From positions 50,501 through 114,500 of the forward strand of contig NZ_QENY01000009.1 in NCBI RefSeq assembly GCF_003096815.1: DNA of 64,000 bases, written 5' to 3'. The notes beneath the pieces were generated by a model that saw nothing but the letters and a program-made list of their open reading frames with translations, made no database searches and was not told the origin of the DNA. This stretch comes from Hallella colorans (lineage in GTDB: Bacteria; Bacteroidota; Bacteroidia; Bacteroidales; Bacteroidaceae). The translations under genes and the position numbers were made by a program. Position 1 is the stretch's first letter. The number at the start of each line of letters is the position of its first letter. Positions 54,466-63,874 of the stretch are shown piece after piece.

Positions 54466-54536
54466 AGGGGAGATGCAATGTATGTCATGTCGCTTACGGC
54501 GCGCGATGTCTCTTGCGGCATCTCCTCTTTTTTTTA
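54466..54536 (+). terminator. Terminator of htpG
   Basis: AGGGGAGATGC (54466-54476) pairs with GCATCTCCTCT (54518-54528) across a long loop that has its own small GC-rich hairpin; eight or more T residues follow. Confidence 0.75.
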
Positions 54537-54595
54537 TAATATGGCGATATTGCCATTTGTGGCGATAACAGTAGCCAGAAAACATAGAAGATAGC

Positions 54596-55246
54596 ATGAA
54601 AAAAAAGGATAGGTATCAACAGGTGTTGGCTTATTTCAAGGAGCACAAACCCATAGTGGGAACAGAGCTACAGTTTGGTTCTGCGTTCCAATTGTTATGT
54701 GCCACGTTGCTGTCCGCGCAATGCACCGACAAGCGAATTAACGAGGTTACACCTGCGTTGTTTCGTCGTTACCCCACATCTGGAGAGATGGCTCAAGCGG
54801 AGCCTGAAGACATTTATGAGTATATCCGTTCGGTGAGCTATCCCAATGCCAAGTCAAGGCATCTTGTTGAAATGGCCCGCATGATAGAGTCAGACTATGA
54901 TGGCGTGCTACCCTCCGATCCGAAAGAGTTGGTCAAGTTGCCCGGTGTAGGTCGAAAGACGGCCAACGTGTTAATGGCCGTGTGGTTTGGCAAGGCTGCC
55001 ATGGCGGTCGATACACATGTATTTCGTGTGGCTCATCGTTTGGGCTTGGTACCCAAGACGGCCAATACACCGTTGAAAGTGGAGCTATGCCTCATGCGTG
55101 ACATTCCTCGCGAGGATATTCCCAACGCTCATCATTGGCTGTTGCTGCACGGACGCTACGTTTGTCAAAGCGCGAAGCCTAAATGCGAAGTATGCCCGTT
55201 TGATGCGTTTTGCCCCAAACGGCTGGAAGGAAGTAAACTACAATAA
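54596..55246 (+). CDS. nth: Endonuclease III
   Basis: 216 residues: helix-hairpin-helix KLPGVGRKTANVLM with the catalytic Lys (about 120), the catalytic Asp in VDTHVFRVAHRLGL (about 138) and a [4Fe-4S] site with Cys spacing C-x6-C-x2-C-x5-C in CQSAKPKCEVCPFDAFC. It removes oxidised pyrimidines and nicks the strand. It starts an operon with the DUF2461 gene, 3 nt apart. Confidence 0.96.
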   Translation: MKKKDRYQQVLAYFKEHKPIVGTELQFGSAFQLLCATLLSAQCTDKRINEVTPALFRRYPTSGEMAQAEPEDIYEYIRSVSYPNAKSRHLVEMARMIESDYDGVLPSDPKELVKLPGVGRKTANVLMAVWFGKAAMAVDTHVFRVAHRLGLVPKTANTPLKVELCLMRDIPREDIPNAHHWLLLHGRYVCQSAKPKCEVCPFDAFCPKRLEGSKLQ

Positions 55247-55249
55247 ACG

Positions 55250-55960
55250 ATGAAAACAAAGAAAATACTACAGTTTCTATCAGACATCACTGCCAACAAC
55301 AACCGAGAGTGGTATAAGGAGCATCAAGAAGAATACATGGAGGCGCGCCAATCGTTTGAGGATGGCGTGGCAAAAGCCATTGCCGCTATCAGCGTTTTAG
55401 ATCACTCGGTGGCCCATCTTACGGTTAAGGACTGCACCTACCGTTTTTATCGCGACACACGTTTTTCGCCCGACAAGTCGCCTTATAAGCGACATTTTGG
55501 CGCTTATATATCGGCGCATGGCAAGAAAAATTTGCACGCTGGCTATTACCTGCACTTACAACCCAACCGTTGCCTTTTGGCCGTTGGGGCCTATTGGTTG
55601 CCCACCAACATATTGACCGCTATGCGAAATGAGATTATGGGCAATATCGACGAATGGCGCGAGCGCGTGGAAAACGAGCGTTTCGTAAAATGTTTTGGTT
55701 ATGCTGGCGAGGGCGTTTGGAGTGATGACCACATCGATCCTAAAGGCTTCGGCCTTGCGCATCTTAAGACGTCGCCGCGCGATTTTCCCGCCGACTATGA
55801 GTTTATACAGTATCTACGCATGAAAGACTACTGCGCTTGGCAAGTCGTTCCAGACGATTTTTTTGAGGGAGACGCATGGCCAAAGCAGATGGTTAGGCTC
55901 TTCGAGGTGGCCAAGCCAATGATGGACTTCACCAATAGTGTCATTGACGATTATGAGTGA
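55250..55960 (+). CDS. DUF2461 family protein
   Basis: 236 residues. Family landmarks are FLSDITANNNREWYKEHQEEY, RFYRDTRFSPDKSPYKRHFGAYIS and GYYLHLQPNRCLLAVGAYWLP. The function is unknown; the family is widespread and cytoplasmic. It follows nth with a 3-nt gap, and no signal peptide is seen. Confidence 0.9.
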   Translation: MKTKKILQFLSDITANNNREWYKEHQEEYMEARQSFEDGVAKAIAAISVLDHSVAHLTVKDCTYRFYRDTRFSPDKSPYKRHFGAYISAHGKKNLHAGYYLHLQPNRCLLAVGAYWLPTNILTAMRNEIMGNIDEWRERVENERFVKCFGYAGEGVWSDDHIDPKGFGLAHLKTSPRDFPADYEFIQYLRMKDYCAWQVVPDDFFEGDAWPKQMVRLFEVAKPMMDFTNSVIDDYE

Positions 55961-55963
55961 CGC

Positions 55964-57208
55964 TTAGTGTGTGGCTTTCCACCAGCTGGTTTTTCGCCGC
56001 CCCTTGGTGGCAACCGAGTTCCTACTTGGATCTGAAATGGTCAGTCCTGAGTAGGATTTCACTTTTATTTTCACTGGCTCCCAATATAAAAAAGAATAAA
56101 GCGTGTCTGTGTTCGATTTGGCTCTTACCACCCTGTCCATTGTGGCGCGAAAATCACTTTGCAGATTAGGGTTGTCGCAAAGGCGTGTTACATAGTCGCC
56201 TAAATCGTAAAAAATGGGCGTTTTAAATCCATCCAACACTTGCAAGCTGTCCATTAACGCTTCGTTCAAAGTATACCGTTTGTTTATTTCGCGCATGATG
56301 GTGGCCAAAGCCTCCACCTCTCGACAGTCCACAGCGCTAAGCGCGCCGTAAGGGTAGGTGTATTTTGAATAATAATCGTGAAAGGCAGAGACCACCTCGG
56401 TGTAGGCCGGTGTGGCATTGGCCAATGATTTCCAAATGGCTTGATACGGCATGCCTTGAGCCATCACTTCCGAGGTAGAGCCTATTAAAAAGTTAGTGGC
56501 GTTGCGTAATTCGTAAGCGGTCTCAACATTAGCCATGTAACAGTCGTCAAACAAGATAAACTGCATCTTCATTCCAGCGTTCTGAATGCCTGCGGCAAGG
56601 TCTGTTATGTCTATGGCATTGGTCATGCTTGACACACTTCCGAAAAATCTTGTGGTGGGAAAGTAACCTGATTGATGACCACTTGACGGCATACGCTTGG
56701 CTTGCGGAGCCTCTACCCATACATGTTTCTTGGCTTGATAGGGGTAGCTTTTCCAGTCGCTTTTATAAGTCCAGCCACATCCGTGGCACCCAATCATCAT
56801 GGCATAGTTGAGCGCGTAGGCGTTTGCTTTCACGTCATTGAGTATCTGCGCGATGCCGGCGGGCGTGGTATAATCGGTGCCCGTATATGTTTTGACGTTT
56901 TTGTGCGCTATCTGTTTGTTCTCGTATGTCACCTCATAAAGCTCTGATTTGGTGGCCGATCTGCTGATAAATACCATCAATCGGCCTGTCATTCCTTTGT
57001 TCTTGACGATGCTTCCTTCTATGCTGTTTAAGTTTTCGAGGAATATTCTGTACAGTCCAGCGTTGGTTTGACTGCCTGACCACGGCATGAATACCAACAC
57101 GGTTTGCTTGTTCACCTCGTTGATGTCCATGGGGTCGTCGCTGCCGCATGCTGTAAACACTGTGCTTGTGACAACCCAAAATAGGAGAATATGGATGATT
57201 TTTCTCAT
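55964..57208 (-). CDS. Clostripain-like (C11) cysteine peptidase lipoprotein
   Basis: 414 residues with a lipoprotein signal (IHILLFWVVTSTVFTAC, Cys near 21). The catalytic His is in MMIGCHGCGWTYK (about 152) and the catalytic Cys in FILFDDCYMANVETAYEL (about 225). C11 peptidases cut after basic residues; Bacteroidales carry many surface lipoproteins of this type. The fit of both catalytic motifs is good. It begins 1 nt after the valS stop on the same strand, so the two are co-transcribed, an unusual pairing. Confidence 0.88.
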   Translation of the reverse strand: MRKIIHILLFWVVTSTVFTACGSDDPMDINEVNKQTVLVFMPWSGSQTNAGLYRIFLENLNSIEGSIVKNKGMTGRLMVFISRSATKSELYEVTYENKQIAHKNVKTYTGTDYTTPAGIAQILNDVKANAYALNYAMMIGCHGCGWTYKSDWKSYPYQAKKHVWVEAPQAKRMPSSGHQSGYFPTTRFFGSVSSMTNAIDITDLAAGIQNAGMKMQFILFDDCYMANVETAYELRNATNFLIGSTSEVMAQGMPYQAIWKSLANATPAYTEVVSAFHDYYSKYTYPYGALSAVDCREVEALATIMREINKRYTLNEALMDSLQVLDGFKTPIFYDLGDYVTRLCDNPNLQSDFRATMDRVVRAKSNTDTLYSFLYWEPVKIKVKSYSGLTISDPSRNSVATKGRRKTSWWKATH

Positions 57209-57209
57209 T

Positions 57210-59903
57210 TCATGCGTTTTTAAGAGCTACGATCGACTCTTTAAGCATTGCTATTTTCTTCTCTGAGTCGCTCTGTTTCTTGCGTTCGCGCGCCACTACA
57301 TCGGCAGGGGCGTGAGCCACAAACTTGTCGTTAGCCAGTTTTTTCTTGATGCCCATGAGGAAGCCTTCCAAGTGTTTCAGTTCTTTTTCCTGTTTCTCAA
57401 TCTCGGCGTTCACGTCTATAAGGTTACCTACTGGCACGGCAAATTCGTATGTGCCTACCATGAAAGCGCTGCTGTCCGCGGCTTTGTCGCTCACCACTTT
57501 GATGTCGCTCACGTTTCCCATCTTGGCGATAATGCTGTTGTAAGCCTCGTAATGGTTGCGCCCCACAGCCTGCAATTCAAGCTGTTCTTTTTGCGCTATG
57601 TTCTTCTGGTTTCGCACGGTGCGTACCCCCGAAACCACTTGTTTCACATATTCCATGTCAGCGCACAGGTCGTGGTCGGTGGGGTGAAGGGTGCCAATGT
57701 CCATCGTGGCGTCCATAATGCTCTCCCCATTTTTGCGATCAAAGATATGTTGCCACAGTTCCTCGGTGATAAAGGGCATGAAAGGATGGAGCATTTTGAG
57801 CAGGTTCTCAAAGAAATCCAATGTAGCCTCGTAGGTCACCTTGTCAATGGGCTTGCCGTATTCTGGTTTCACCATTTCCAAATACCAACTCGAGAACTCG
57901 TCCCAGAACAAGCGATACACGGTCATTAGCGCCTCGGATATGCGGTAATTCTTGAATTGGTCGGCCAGCGTGGCGTTCACTTCTCGCAGCTTTGCGTCAA
58001 ACCATGCCACCGCGAGGTTGCACGCCTTGGGCTGTTCCATGTCGGCGGCCTGCCATCCACGCACCAATCGAAAGGCGTTCCATATCTTGTTGTTGAAGTT
58101 TCTACCCTGTTCGCAAAGCGTTTCATCGAACAGTATATCATTGCCGGCGGGCGCCGAGAGCATCATGCCCATGCGCACGCCATCGGCTCCATATTTATCG
58201 ATGAGCTTCAATGGGTCGGGCGAGTTGCCAAGGCTCTTGCTCATTTTTCGGCCGAGATTGTCTCGCACAATACCCGTGAAGTAAACGTGCTTGAATGGGA
58301 AAGTGCCTCGATACTCATAGCCTGCCATGATCATTCGGGCCACCCAGAAGAAGATTATGTCTGGGCCGGTCACCAAGTCGGAGGTAGGATAATAGTATTT
58401 TATCTCCTCGTTGTCCGGATGATTTATGCCGTCAAACACCGAGATAGGCCACAACCAAGACGAGAACCATGTGTCAAGACAGTCGCTCTCTTGTGTCAAA
58501 TCATTGGCCGTCAGAGCCGGGTTTTGCTTCTTGGCTTGCTCCAAGGCCTCCTCCGCGCTTTTGGCCACCACGAACGCGTTTTTGCCCGACGCGTCCTTGA
58601 AATAGTAAGCTGGTATGCGATGCCCCCACCATAACTGCCTTGAGATGCACCAATCTTTGATGTTCTCAAGCCAATGGCGATAGGTGTTTTTGTATTTCTT
58701 GGGATAAAACTCTATCTCGTCGCTCATCACTGGCTCGAGGGCGATGTCGGCGAAATGATTCATCTTGAGAAACCACTGCGTCGAGAGTTTGGGCTCTATG
58801 GGCACCTTGGTGCGCTCCGAGAACCCCACCTTGTTGTCGTAGTCCTCTATTTTTTCCATCAGTTGGGCCGTCTGAAGGTCCTGTGAGATTTGCTTTCTCA
58901 CCTCCATGCGGTCTTGTCCCACGTAGAGACCGGCCGCCTCGGAGATAGTGCCGTCATCGTTAAAGATATCGATGGTCTCCAATCCGTGCTTCAATCCCAA
59001 GGCATGGTCGTTGGTGTCGTGCGCGGGGGTCACCTTGAGGCACCCTGTTCCAAACTGAATGTCCACATAATCATCTTCGATCACTTGAATGACGCGATTC
59101 ACCAAAGGCACCACCACATGCTTGCCACGTAGCCAAGTGTTCTTGATGTCGTCCGGATTGATGCACATAGCCGTGTCGCCCATGATGGTCTCGGGCCGTG
59201 TGGTGGCCACCACGGCGTAATATCCCTTGCCGTCTTGGTGTATCACGTTGCCGTCGTCGAGCCGTTTCACGCTGGCTTGGTCCTCTTGGGCGACATAATA
59301 TTTCAAATAGAACAGCTTGGAATGCTCATCTTTATAGATTACTTCCTCGTCAGAGAGGGCCGTTTGCGCCTGCGGATCCCAGTTCACCATGCGCACGCCA
59401 CGATATATCAACCCTTTCTTATATAAGTCTACAAATACATTGATGACACTTTCCGAGCGTGTCTCGTCCATGGTAAAAGCAGTACGGTCCCAATCGCACG
59501 AGCATCCCAACTTTCGCAGTTGCTTCAATATTATGCCACCATGCTCATGCGTCCACTCCCATGCGTGCTTCAGAAACTCATCGCGAGAGATATCGGTTTT
59601 TTTGATGCCCTGTTGCGCGAGCTTGCCCACCACCTTGGCCTCGGTGGCGATAGAGGCATGGTCTGTGCCAGGAACCCAGCAAGCGTTCTTGCCCTCCATG
59701 CGCGCCCTGCGCACCAAAATGTCTTGTATCGTATTGTTCAGCATGTGTCCCATGTGAAGCACGCCTGTGACGTTGGGAGGCGGAATGACGACGGTGTAAG
59801 GCTCGCGCCCATCGGGCTTGGAACTGAAAAAGTTATTCTTTAGCCAATACTCATACCATTTCGACTCTACCTCTTGAGGGTCATACTTACTTGCTATTTC
59901 CAT
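57210..59903 (-). CDS. valS: Valyl-tRNA synthetase
   Basis: 897 residues. The class I HIGH motif is [16 protein letters not shown] (about 40-55), the KMSKS motif is [14 protein letters not shown] (about 551-564), the editing domain has [12 protein letters not shown], and a C-terminal coiled coil ([20 protein letters not shown]) binds tRNA. It charges tRNA-Val and edits Thr. The promoter is paired head-to-head with that of mazG. Confidence 0.97.
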   Translation of the reverse strand: MEIASKYDPQEVESKWYEYWLKNNFFSSKPDGREPYTVVIPPPNVTGVLHMGHMLNNTIQDILVRRARMEGKNACWVPGTDHASIATEAKVVGKLAQQGIKKTDISRDEFLKHAWEWTHEHGGIILKQLRKLGCSCDWDRTAFTMDETRSESVINVFVDLYKKGLIYRGVRMVNWDPQAQTALSDEEVIYKDEHSKLFYLKYYVAQEDQASVKRLDDGNVIHQDGKGYYAVVATTRPETIMGDTAMCINPDDIKNTWLRGKHVVVPLVNRVIQVIEDDYVDIQFGTGCLKVTPAHDTNDHALGLKHGLETIDIFNDDGTISEAAGLYVGQDRMEVRKQISQDLQTAQLMEKIEDYDNKVGFSERTKVPIEPKLSTQWFLKMNHFADIALEPVMSDEIEFYPKKYKNTYRHWLENIKDWCISRQLWWGHRIPAYYFKDASGKNAFVVAKSAEEALEQAKKQNPALTANDLTQESDCLDTWFSSWLWPISVFDGINHPDNEEIKYYYPTSDLVTGPDIIFFWVARMIMAGYEYRGTFPFKHVYFTGIVRDNLGRKMSKSLGNSPDPLKLIDKYGADGVRMGMMLSAPAGNDILFDETLCEQGRNFNNKIWNAFRLVRGWQAADMEQPKACNLAVAWFDAKLREVNATLADQFKNYRISEALMTVYRLFWDEFSSWYLEMVKPEYGKPIDKVTYEATLDFFENLLKMLHPFMPFITEELWQHIFDRKNGESIMDATMDIGTLHPTDHDLCADMEYVKQVVSGVRTVRNQKNIAQKEQLELQAVGRNHYEAYNSIIAKMGNVSDIKVVSDKAADSSAFMVGTYEFAVPVGNLIDVNAEIEKQEKELKHLEGFLMGIKKKLANDKFVAHAPADVVARERKKQSDSEKKIAMLKESIVALKNA

Positions 59904-59943
59904 TGATGAATGTCTTATGTATCTGATTTATTCGTATAAAAAC

Positions 59944-59989
59944 AATGCAAAGTTACGAATTATCCACCTAAAAGCCGTAACTTTGCATT
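59944..59989. promoter_or_regulatory. Mirror-image divergent promoters of valS and mazG
   Basis: AATGCAAAGTTACG (59944-59957) and CGTAACTTTGCATT (59976-59989) are exact reverse complements. Each arm holds a -7 box TAACTTTG (leftward 59955-59948, rightward 59978-59985). Each predicted -33 position falls on the other's -7 box. Confidence 0.6.
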
Positions 59990-60004
59990 AAAAAGATACT
60001 TAAA

Positions 60005-60919
60005 GTGCATACACGAGAAGAAATGTTGGCAGCTTTCGGACGGCTGCTCGACGTGCAATACCGTTTGCGCAAAGAATGTCCTTGGGACAGAAAGCAAACT
60101 TTGGACAGCCTTAGACCCAACACTATCGAGGAGGTTTACGAACTTGCCGACGCGCTGTCCAAGCGCGATAGCCGGGAGATTATGAAAGAGCTCGGCGACG
60201 TGATGGAGCATGTCATGTTCTACTCGCTCATAGGCGACGAGAACCGTTCGTTTGATATAGCCGATGTCTGCGACCACGAAGCCGACAAACTAATGTTTCG
60301 CCATCCGTTTATTGATTGGCGCGAGTCAAGTGGTGATTGGGGAATAGAAAATGAGCCTTTCGGCGTTTCCAATCCTGATATGAAAATCAACGACCAAGGC
60401 CAAGTGGTCTACAAGGCTGATGAAACCTCGACAGGCGACACTCCAGAGACAGCCGGGCAGGTGGAGCGAACGTGGGAGCAAGTCAAGCAGCGAGAGCGGG
60501 ATGGCAACGCGAGCGTGCTGAGCGGCGTGCCCCAAGCCTTACCATCGATGATCAAAGCGTACCGCATTCAGGACAAGGCTCGCAATGTGGGCTTTGACTG
60601 GGAAAAACGCGAGGACGTGTGGGATAAGGTGCGCGAGGAGCTTCGAGAGTTGGAAACGGAACTGAACAAAGAGGACGTGGAGCGATCGGAGAGCGAGCTT
60701 GGCGACTTCATTTTCAGCGTTGTCAACGCGGCGCGGCTATACCATCTTAACCCTGACAATGCCTTGGAGCGTACCAATCGCAAATTTGTCAGCCGTTTCA
60801 ACTATGTGGAGCGCAAGGTGAAAGCCTCGGGGCGACAGATGGGAGAGGTTACATTGGCAGAGATGGACACTCTCTGGAATGAGGCCAAACTACATGAAAA
60901 TAATAATGACGAGATATGA
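60005..60919 (+). CDS. mazG: Nucleoside triphosphate pyrophosphohydrolase MazG
   Basis: 304 residues, starting at GTG 60005 (MHTREEM), which keeps the conserved N-terminus. Two MazG modules are seen: CPWDRKQTLDSLRPNTIEEVYELADAL with ELGDVMEHVMFY, and a second with FDWEKREDVWDKVREELREL and ELGDFIFSVVNAARL. It breaks down non-canonical or excess NTPs. It overlaps the lipocalin-like gene by 4 nt. A charged linker of about 60 residues (TSTGDTPETAGQ...) separates the modules. Confidence 0.94.
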   Translation: MHTREEMLAAFGRLLDVQYRLRKECPWDRKQTLDSLRPNTIEEVYELADALSKRDSREIMKELGDVMEHVMFYSLIGDENRSFDIADVCDHEADKLMFRHPFIDWRESSGDWGIENEPFGVSNPDMKINDQGQVVYKADETSTGDTPETAGQVERTWEQVKQRERDGNASVLSGVPQALPSMIKAYRIQDKARNVGFDWEKREDVWDKVREELRELETELNKEDVERSESELGDFIFSVVNAARLYHLNPDNALERTNRKFVSRFNYVERKVKASGRQMGEVTLAEMDTLWNEAKLHENNNDEI

Positions 60920-61497
60920 AAACATATTATTTTAAGGCAAAATTTAGTTTTGCCGTAATTTTGTTTGGGGCGTTATTCGTATTAGGGAGCTGCCAATTTG
61001 GCTCCAAAAAAAACGCTCGGAAGCCTGCCGATACGCTTCAAGTGGACAACGCCGTAATAGACACCACCGTCTATGGCACATGCGGCGAGGGCACGGCCAT
61101 GCACTCTTTAGAACTTATCACCGACGCTGGCGACAGCCTGCAATACATGATTCTTGAGAGCGCGGACGGCCAGCAAGACGTGCAGGGAGGCTTATTGGTG
61201 GGCGACAGGCTTGCGGTGATAGAGGGCAAGGGCCTGGATAATGAGCGGGTGGCCAAGAAAGTGGTCAATATCACCACGCTTCTTGGCAAGTGGACAAGCT
61301 TGGACAAAAACTTCGACATCCTCGAAGATGGCACCGTCAGGTCGAATGTCAAGGCCGAGACAAATCCTTGGACCAATTGGAAAATACTGAACGGACAACT
61401 ATTGTTAAACAAGGATACCTTTGATATCGTGAAGCTTGGAAAAGACTCGCTCTACCTTGAAAACAAGCAGGGCATCTTCACTTTCAAGCGGCCATAA
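60916..61497 (+). CDS. Lipocalin-like lipoprotein
   Basis: 193 residues. A lipobox (LFGALFVLGSC, Cys about 27) is followed by a beta-rich domain. The C-terminal part LLGKWTSLDKNFDILEDGTV and LNGQLLLNKDTFDIVKLGKD matches the lipocalin-like domain found in Bacteroidales lipoproteins. It probably binds a small hydrophobic ligand in the periplasm; nothing specific can be said. It overlaps mazG by ATGA. Confidence 0.8.
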   Translation: MKTYYFKAKFSFAVILFGALFVLGSCQFGSKKNARKPADTLQVDNAVIDTTVYGTCGEGTAMHSLELITDAGDSLQYMILESADGQQDVQGGLLVGDRLAVIEGKGLDNERVAKKVVNITTLLGKWTSLDKNFDILEDGTVRSNVKAETNPWTNWKILNGQLLLNKDTFDIVKLGKDSLYLENKQGIFTFKRP

Positions 61498-61522
61498 CAC
61501 CATTTGTGCCTTGAGCACCCGT

Positions 61523-62437
61523 ATGGAACCTTTCAAGATACATATCCTTGGTTGTGGAAGTGCCACGCCTACGCTGAAACATAACGCCTCTTCGCAAGTG
61601 GTGGAGGTGCGTGGAAAATTTTTCATGGTGGATTGCGGCGAGGGCACGCAGGTGCAATTGCGCCGAGCGCATGTGGGTTTCACAAAGATACAAGCCATCT
61701 TCATATCCCACCTGCATGGCGACCATTGCTTTGGGTTGATAGGGCTCATTTCCACCTTTGGCATGCTTGGGCGCACGGCGCCACTCCATGTATACGCGCC
61801 GGCCGACTTGGGCCCCATGCTCGATGCCATGATAAAACTGTTTTGCAACAGCCTCGAATTTAACGTGGTGTTTCACGCGGTAGAGACGGGGCGTCACCTT
61901 GTTGTCTATCAAGACCGCAGCGTTACCGTGGAGACCATCCCGTTACAGCACCGCATACCATGCTGTGGCTATCTTTTTAGGGAGAGCCCCACGTTGCCGC
62001 ACATTCGTCGCGACATGATAGACTTTTACAATATACCTGTGAGCCAAATCGCCAATATCAAAAACGGTGCCGACTGGGTCACTCCAGACGGCGAGATTAT
62101 ACCCCATGACCGATTGGTGTCGCCATCCGATCCGCCGCGCAGTTATGCCTATTGTAGCGACACGCGCTATATGCCACGGCTCTGGCAGGTGGTCAAGGGG
62201 GTCACGACGATATACCACGAGGCCACTTATGACAGTAGTTTGGCGGAACGTGCCAAGCTCTACTATCACTCCACGGCCGCGCAAGCGGCCATGGTGGCGC
62301 GTGACGCATGCGCCGGCAAACTTGTGCTGGGGCATTTTAGCGCGCGTTACGAAGACGAGAAGGTGCTTTTGCAAGAGGCGCAAGAGATATTTCCCAATAC
62401 GGTTTTGGCCAACGAGGGACTGGTCATTGATGTTTAG
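61523..62437 (+). CDS. rnz: Ribonuclease Z
   Basis: 304 residues from the ATG at 61523 (the open frame upstream lies in the lipoprotein gene). Landmarks are ILGCGSATPTLKHN, FMVDCGEGTQVQLRR, the zinc site FISHLHGDHCFGLIG, YCSDTRYMP, IYHEATYDSS and LVLGHFSARYED. It cuts the 3' trailer of tRNA precursors. The initiator tRNA here encodes CCA, so RNase Z is not needed for it but would be for CCA-less tRNAs. Confidence 0.95.
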   Translation: MEPFKIHILGCGSATPTLKHNASSQVVEVRGKFFMVDCGEGTQVQLRRAHVGFTKIQAIFISHLHGDHCFGLIGLISTFGMLGRTAPLHVYAPADLGPMLDAMIKLFCNSLEFNVVFHAVETGRHLVVYQDRSVTVETIPLQHRIPCCGYLFRESPTLPHIRRDMIDFYNIPVSQIANIKNGADWVTPDGEIIPHDRLVSPSDPPRSYAYCSDTRYMPRLWQVVKGVTTIYHEATYDSSLAERAKLYYHSTAAQAAMVARDACAGKLVLGHFSARYEDEKVLLQEAQEIFPNTVLANEGLVIDV

Positions 62438-63146
62438 AGCGTCAGGATACCCATGCGTCTTTTGTAAATTAAATTATCTAAAACTTGCGTGCTCCATGAT
62501 GGCCATTCTACAGAAAAATAACTTGAAATTTAGTCTTTATTTTGCTTAGACGCCACCATGTTTACAATGTTGTTACGCCATTGGTATCTTATGACGTTGT
62601 GTATAGGCTGTAATGGTGTTGTGATTAGGCTTGGAACGCATCGTGTCAAAGCACTAATCACACAGCCATTAAGCACTAATCACTACAGCTAAGAAAAACT
62701 ATTTGTTCTATATTTCTGCGTTGTCCCCACAAATTTCTGGTTCATAGAACGTTACAGAAAACTCTCAAAACGGCCGTATTTTCGTTCATCACCTTGCTCG
62801 CTTGAGAATAATCGAAATATAAGCGACCGTTTGTCAATATCTTTTCATTCTTTTTTCGCTTCGTTTGACGGTAAATTCCAACATGCCATATAGTCTCGAT
62901 GAGGCTATTGCCCATTCTTTTTGAGATTTTCTATGCTTGTTTGTAATAGCACTTCCGAGTGGCATTTTATGCAAACCCCACGTATACAGGAACGCAGGGT
63001 GCACAGCTATGAGAAAGGTTTCTGTGAGGGAAATTCAGTTAGTTCCCTTTTGGAAATCCTCATAGGCAGTCAAATGCCAAATTCTTTTCCTTGAAAAAGG
63101 TACTTGGAAAATAATCTGATGCCTTTTCGCTTAAAAATCTGAAATA
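62438..63146. other. Gap with a decayed leftward frame
   Basis: No intact gene. A leftward frame (about 62740-62860) reads KRKKNEKILTNGRLYFDYSQ, ASKVMNENTAVLRVF, similar to the piece at 26290-26340. CACTAATCAC (62656-62665 and 62674-62683) is repeated. The rest shows nothing. Confidence 0.35.
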
Positions 63147-63384
63147 ATGGGATGTATAGACACACTTGTTCCTTTCGTACCTGCCTATGGATCTATAAAT
63201 TTCCTCATGGTGCTGCTTTACAGACATGATGTTACAATAATAACAGCCAACGGACCAGAATTTGCAGACCACAAGTGGTTGGCAAAAGTTTTAGATGCGG
63301 AAATATTTTTTGCGCATCTCTACTGCTCATGGGAAAAATGGGTTCATAGAGTATACTCATAAGCTCTATAGGCAACACATTCCT
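63147..63384 (+). pseudogene. IS30-family transposase remnant (C-terminal part)
   Basis: One frame reads RHDVTIITANGPEFADHKWL and AKVLDAEIFFAHLYCSWEK, and the other continues GFIEYTHKLYRQHIP. Joined, they match the IS30 catalytic end (TITxDNGxEFAxH...FFAxPYxSWExGxNExxNxLIRQYxPK). The catalytic Asp of TxDNG is lost (TANG) and a frameshift follows SWEKW, so it is inactive. Confidence 0.65.
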
Positions 63385-63842
63385 TAATAGGTTGATTTTA
63401 AGTAATTTAAAGATAATCAAATTAAATAATATCAATATAAAATAAACGCAAGACTAAGAAAAAAAGATGGGATTTAAAACACCACTTAAAGTTCTTTGCT
63501 TATATTTGCAAACGTGGTTGCATTTTTAAGTTGAATCTACCCCCTCAATATGTTGGAGCTTTTTTATCACGTGAAAGCGGTGTTGCGCGGTAAGGTTGTT
63601 ACAATAACGAAGTAGTTTGGACGATTATGCTTTTGTATTGATCGCAATATAGACTGCACGTATCTGGGAGTAACGGGATAGTTTGTGGCATCATTAGTAA
63701 TTTTATTCTCCTTGCGTGTTTCATTCTTGCTTTTTTCTCCTGCTTTCTTATATATTATAATAATGAGATTATCTCTTTTATAGCGTATTTTGTAATGATT
63801 TTGGAAAAAATGGCATATAATTCGATATTTTTCCATTAAAAG

Positions 63843-63874
63843 TTTGGAGGCTACTCTTTAATTGTTTACCTTTG
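63843..63874 (+). promoter_or_regulatory. rRNA operon promoter
   Basis: TTTG (63843-63846), 20 nt, TACCTTTG (63867-63874), an exact match to the Bacteroidota consensus. Confidence 0.8.

Noticed and set aside
57312..57929. 205-codon rightward frame opposite valS
   Set aside because: Shadow of the ValS C-terminus; no resemblance to any protein.
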